This document shows, in pieces, positions 4,964 through 8,010 of a stretch of DNA of 8,010 nucleotides (within the stretch, counting starts at the first letter, position 1; each line of letters opens with the position of its first letter). The notes under the pieces were generated by a model. The model searched no databases. It was not told the origin of the DNA and saw only the letters and a list, made by a program, of their open reading frames with translations. Source of the DNA: an uncultured Comamonadaceae bacterium (lineage in GTDB: Bacteria > Pseudomonadota > Gammaproteobacteria > Burkholderiales > Burkholderiaceae_C); the NCBI GenBank assembly GCA_937893415.1, contig CALBWZ010000050.1:1-8010 (forward strand). The letters are read 5' to 3'. The position numbers and the translations under genes were made by a program.

Positions 4964-6946
4964 ATGGCTACAAAAAATATTCCAACGGCAGACATCGCTT
5001 ATGGCGAGAGCTCTATTCGCGTTCTAAAAGGCCTAGAGCCCGTCAAACAGCGCCCGGGTATGTACACGCGCACAGACAACCCACTGCACATTGTGCAAGA
5101 GGTCTTGGACAATGCCGCTGACGAGGCCTTGGCTGGTCATGGCAAGCGCATCAAGGTCATATTGCACAGTGATGGCTCCGTCACAGTTGAAGACGACGGT
5201 CGCGGCATTCCTTTTGGTATGCACCCAGAAGAAAATGCGCCTGTCGTGGAACTGGTGTTTACCCGCTTGCATGCAGGTGGCAAATTTGACAAAGGCCAGG
5301 GCGGTGCATACAACTTTTCTGGTGGTTTACATGGCGTAGGCGTGAGCGTGACCAATGCCTTGTCGACCCGTCTCGAAGTGACCAGTTACCGTGAGGGCCA
5401 ATGCGCCTCGTTGGTGTTTTCTCAAGGGGACGTCATCGAGCCGCTCACCAAACGAGCCTTGGTGTCGGGTGAGCGCAAAACGGGCACCACAGTGCGCGTA
5501 TGGCCTCAAGCCAGCTACTTTGAGTCCAGCACCCTACCGCTTCATGAACTGACGCATTTGCTACGCTCCAAAGCGGTGTTGATGCCAGGCGTGGTTGTGA
5601 CTTTGGTGTCTGAAAAATCAGGCGAGACCCAGCTGTGGCAATACAAAGGTGGCTTGCGCGACTACTTGGCGCAAAACGTCAATGCCGATCCCGTGATCCC
5701 CATGTTTGAGGGTGATGGGTTTGCAGATGCCAACCACGATACCTTTGCCGAAGGCGAAGGCGCAGCGTGGTGCGTGGCATTTACTGAAGAGGGCCAGCCC
5801 GTTCGCGAGAGCTACGTCAACCTCATACCAACCAATGCAGGCGGTACGCACGACAGTGGCTTGCGTGATGGCTTGTTCACTGCAGTCAAGAGTTTTATAG
5901 AGCTGCATGCTTTGTTGCCAAAAGGGGTGAAACTGCTGCCGGAGGACGTATTTGCACGCGCCAGCTACGTGCTGTCGGCCAAGGTCTTAGACCCACAGTT
6001 TCAAGGGCAAATTAAGGAGCGGCTGAACAGCCGGGACGCCGTGCGTTTGATCTCCAGTTTTGTCCGCCCCGTGTTTGAGTTGTGGCTTAACCAACATGTC
6101 GAGTATGGAAAAAAATTGGCCGAGTTGGTTATCAAAGCGGCGCAACACAGACAAAAAGCGGGTCAAAAAGTTGAGAAACGCAAAGGTTCCGGTGTCGCCG
6201 TGTTGCCTGGCAAGTTGACCGATTGCGAAAGCCGTGACCTGGCCCACAACGAGTTGTTTTTGGTGGAGGGTGACTCCGCAGGTGGCAGCGCAAAAATGGG
6301 GCGTGACAAAGAAAGCCAAGCGATTTTGCCGCTGCGCGGCAAAGTTTTAAATACATGGGAAGTAGACAAAGACCGGTTGTTTGCCAACAACGAAATTCAC
6401 GACATTGCAGTCGCCATCGGCGTTGATCCGCACAGCGAGACAGACACGCCAGATTTAAGTGGTTTGCGTTACGGGAAAATCTGTGTTTTGTCAGACGCTG
6501 ACGTGGATGGCTCGCATATTCAGGTGTTGCTGCTCACCTTGTTTTTCAAGCATTTCCCCAAGCTCATTGAGACAGGCCATGTGTTTGTGGCGCGTCCCCC
6601 CTTGTTTAGGGTCGATGCACCAGCGCGTGGCAAAAAGCCAGCTGCAAAATTTTATGCATTGGATGACGGTGAGCTCACGGCCATTTTGGACAAACTTCGC
6701 AAAGACAATGTGCGCGAAGACAGCTGGAGCATCAGCCGTTTTAAAGGCCTAGGAGAAATGAACGCCATACAACTGTGGGATACCACACTCAACCCCGATA
6801 CGCGCCGTCTGCTGCCCGTCAATTTGGGGGCATGGGGGTCACAGGGTACAGCGATTGAGTTCAACAAGCTGATGGGCAAAGGCGAAGCAGCGGCTAGGCG
6901 GGAGCTGATGGAGCGCTTCAGCGATGACATTGAGGTAGATATCTAA
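4964..6946 (+). CDS. parE: DNA topoisomerase IV subunit B (ParE)
   Basis: ParE is the ATPase subunit of topoisomerase IV, which with ParC unlinks daughter chromosomes and relaxes supercoils. The 660-aa protein has the full GyrB/ParE order. The GHKL ATPase domain carries [11 protein letters not shown] (46-56, with the Mg-binding N50), DGRGIP (78-83) and GGLHGVGV (120-127). A transducer domain follows with the loop Q349-I350-K351. The TOPRIM domain carries EGDSAGGSA from E435 and DADVDGSH from D511, the metal-binding residues. RFKGLGEMN (592-600) lies near the end. Length and the lack of the large GyrB insertion fit ParE, and parC follows directly. I chose ATG 4964 (MATKNIP), typical of relatives. 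In-frame ATGs at 4943 and 4880 would add 7 or 28 residues, the latter hydrophobic and unlike the family. No ribosome-binding site precedes 4964; a -10 box eight bases upstream suggests a leaderless mRNA. The stop TAA shares its last A with the parC ATG. Confidence 0.96.
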   Translation: MATKNIPTADIAYGESSIRVLKGLEPVKQRPGMYTRTDNPLHIVQEVLDNAADEALAGHGKRIKVILHSDGSVTVEDDGRGIPFGMHPEENAPVVELVFTRLHAGGKFDKGQGGAYNFSGGLHGVGVSVTNALSTRLEVTSYREGQCASLVFSQGDVIEPLTKRALVSGERKTGTTVRVWPQASYFESSTLPLHELTHLLRSKAVLMPGVVVTLVSEKSGETQLWQYKGGLRDYLAQNVNADPVIPMFEGDGFADANHDTFAEGEGAAWCVAFTEEGQPVRESYVNLIPTNAGGTHDSGLRDGLFTAVKSFIELHALLPKGVKLLPEDVFARASYVLSAKVLDPQFQGQIKERLNSRDAVRLISSFVRPVFELWLNQHVEYGKKLAELVIKAAQHRQKAGQKVEKRKGSGVAVLPGKLTDCESRDLAHNELFLVEGDSAGGSAKMGRDKESQAILPLRGKVLNTWEVDKDRLFANNEIHDIAVAIGVDPHSETDTPDLSGLRYGKICVLSDADVDGSHIQVLLLTLFFKHFPKLIETGHVFVARPPLFRVDAPARGKKPAAKFYALDDGELTAILDKLRKDNVREDSWSISRFKGLGEMNAIQLWDTTLNPDTRRLLPVNLGAWGSQGTAIEFNKLMGKGEAAARRELMERFSDDIEVDI

Positions 6947-8010
6947 TGAATGACGACATCCAACAACTTGAAGCGGTGCCCGCCAGTGGCGGCGACGACA
7001 GCTTGGTAGGTTACGCACAGCGTGCCTATTTAGAGTACGCCCTCAGCGTGGTGAAGGGGCGAGCCTTGCCGGACGTGTGTGATGGTCAAAAGCCTGTCCA
7101 GCGCCGCATTTTGTACGCCATGCAGCGCATGGGTCTAGGTTATGGCACGTCTGGTGTGCCCAAGCCTGTTAAGAGCGCACGCGTGGTCGGCGATGTGCTG
7201 GGCAGATTTCACCCACACGGCGACCAGGCGGCATATGACGCCTTGGTACGTATGGCGCAAGACTTCAGCCAGCGTTACCCGCTGATTGATGGACAAGGCA
7301 ATTTTGGCAGCCGTGACGGTGATGGTGCAGCCGCCATGCGCTACACAGAAGCACGCCTAGCACCAATTACCAGCTTGTTGTTGGATGAGATTGATGAGGG
7401 CACCGTTGACTTTATTCCTAATTACGACGGCTCAACAGAAGAGCCACGTCAGCTGCCTGCGCGTTTGCCCTTTTCGCTTCTCAATGGTGCCAGTGGCATC
7501 GCTGTGGGCATGGCCACTGAAATGCCCAGTCACAACTTGCGTGAGGTCGCCAACGCATGTGTAGCCTTGGTCAAGCTGCCAAGTATGACTGACGAGGCCT
7601 TGCTGGCCTTGTTGCCTGCGCCTGATTACCCCGGCGGTGGGCAGATCATCAGCAGCACTGCGGACATCGCCCAAGCCTACAAAACTGGGCGTGGCAGTCT
7701 GAAGGTTCGTGCCCGTTGGGTGATTGAGGATTTGGCGCGTGGCCAATGGCAGATAGTCATTACTGAAATGCCACCAGGGGTGAGTACACAGCGGGTGCTT
7801 GAAGAAATTGAAGACATCACCAATCCTAAAATAAAAACTGGTAAAAAAACGCTGACATCGGATCAAACCCAATTGAAAGCCAGCATGCTGGCCGTGTTGG
7901 ATGGGGTCAGGGATGAGTCAGGCAAGGAAGCTGCGGTGCGATTGGTCTTTGAGCCCAAGACGCGTGCCATTTTGCAAGAAGAGCTTATCAATCAACTGCT
8001 GGCACATACC
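6946..8010 (+). CDS. parC: DNA topoisomerase IV subunit A (ParC), N-terminal part
   Basis: ParC cuts and rejoins DNA in topoisomerase IV. The frame is open from ATG 6946 to the window edge (355 codons), so the C-terminal part is missing only because the window ends. Near the N-terminus are [19 protein letters not shown] and [11 protein letters not shown]. Next is the DNA-gate helix [15 protein letters not shown], then the catalytic tyrosine Y133 in [11 protein letters not shown], which forms the covalent link to [21 protein letters not shown] and the DYPGGGQI segment of the tower region follow. The residue equivalent to E. coli ParC Ser80 is Gln94, and that equivalent to Glu84 is Asp98. ParC rather than GyrA is called because it is coupled to parE. 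The start overlaps the parE stop by one base (TAATG), and GAGG at 6932-6935 lies 10 bases upstream, so translation is probably coupled and subunits balanced. Confidence 0.95.
   Translation, partial: MNDDIQQLEAVPASGGDDSLVGYAQRAYLEYALSVVKGRALPDVCDGQKPVQRRILYAMQRMGLGYGTSGVPKPVKSARVVGDVLGRFHPHGDQAAYDALVRMAQDFSQRYPLIDGQGNFGSRDGDGAAAMRYTEARLAPITSLLLDEIDEGTVDFIPNYDGSTEEPRQLPARLPFSLLNGASGIAVGMATEMPSHNLREVANACVALVKLPSMTDEALLALLPAPDYPGGGQIISSTADIAQAYKTGRGSLKVRARWVIEDLARGQWQIVITEMPPGVSTQRVLEEIEDITNPKIKTGKKTLTSDQTQLKASMLAVLDGVRDESGKEAAVRLVFEPKTRAILQEELINQLLAHT

Noticed and set aside
7432..7872. 146-aa open frame antisense to parC
   Set aside because: parC is clearly coding on the + strand here with conserved motifs; the antisense frame has no family features.
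4964..8010. gyrB and gyrA as alternative identities for the topoisomerase genes
   Set aside because: The two genes are adjacent and coupled, ParE is short without the GyrB insertion, and the ParC N-terminus ([16 protein letters not shown]) fits topoisomerase IV.

Overview
The window looks like ordinary chromosomal housekeeping DNA from a betaproteobacterium, most likely of the order Burkholderiales and plausibly Comamonadaceae. The evidence is the dapA-bamC gene pair, adjacent parE and parC, the style of the ParE and ParC proteins (for example GDQAAYDA in ParC), moderate GC content, and a small Val/Ala/Pro-rich lipoprotein. No mobile element, CRISPR array, tRNA or rRNA is visible.

Layout: (1) Positions 1-225 are an A+T-rich intergenic region leading into a 73-aa lipoprotein gene on the + strand (226-447). 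(2) Positions 456-527 hold two hairpins; the second has a perfect 16-bp stem and can terminate transcription from both sides. (3) From about 4838 down to 569 there is a compact minus-strand gene series: MFS transporter, 63-aa single-span membrane protein, SAM-dependent methyltransferase, dapA, a possible 24-codon leader ORF, and bamC, which ends at the shared terminator. (4) Positions 4839-4963 are a divergent promoter region. (5) On the + strand from 4964, parE overlaps parC by one base (TAATG), and parC runs off the right edge.

How the genes work together: parE and parC encode the two subunits of topoisomerase IV, the decatenating type II topoisomerase. dapA makes the first committed intermediate of diaminopimelate/lysine synthesis, and bamC encodes an outer-membrane lipoprotein of the BAM beta-barrel assembly machine; the dapA-bamC link is conserved from E. 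coli. The methyltransferase and the 63-aa protein are probably translationally coupled, but their substrate and role cannot be read from sequence.

I found no convincing new multi-gene system. The points most worth a second look are small: a possible leaderless parE start, a 24-codon ORF with a good ribosome-binding site between dapA and bamC, the His/Asn-rich 63-aa membrane protein coupled to the methyltransferase, a natural Gln at the quinolone-resistance position of ParC, and the tandem repeat in the lipoprotein.
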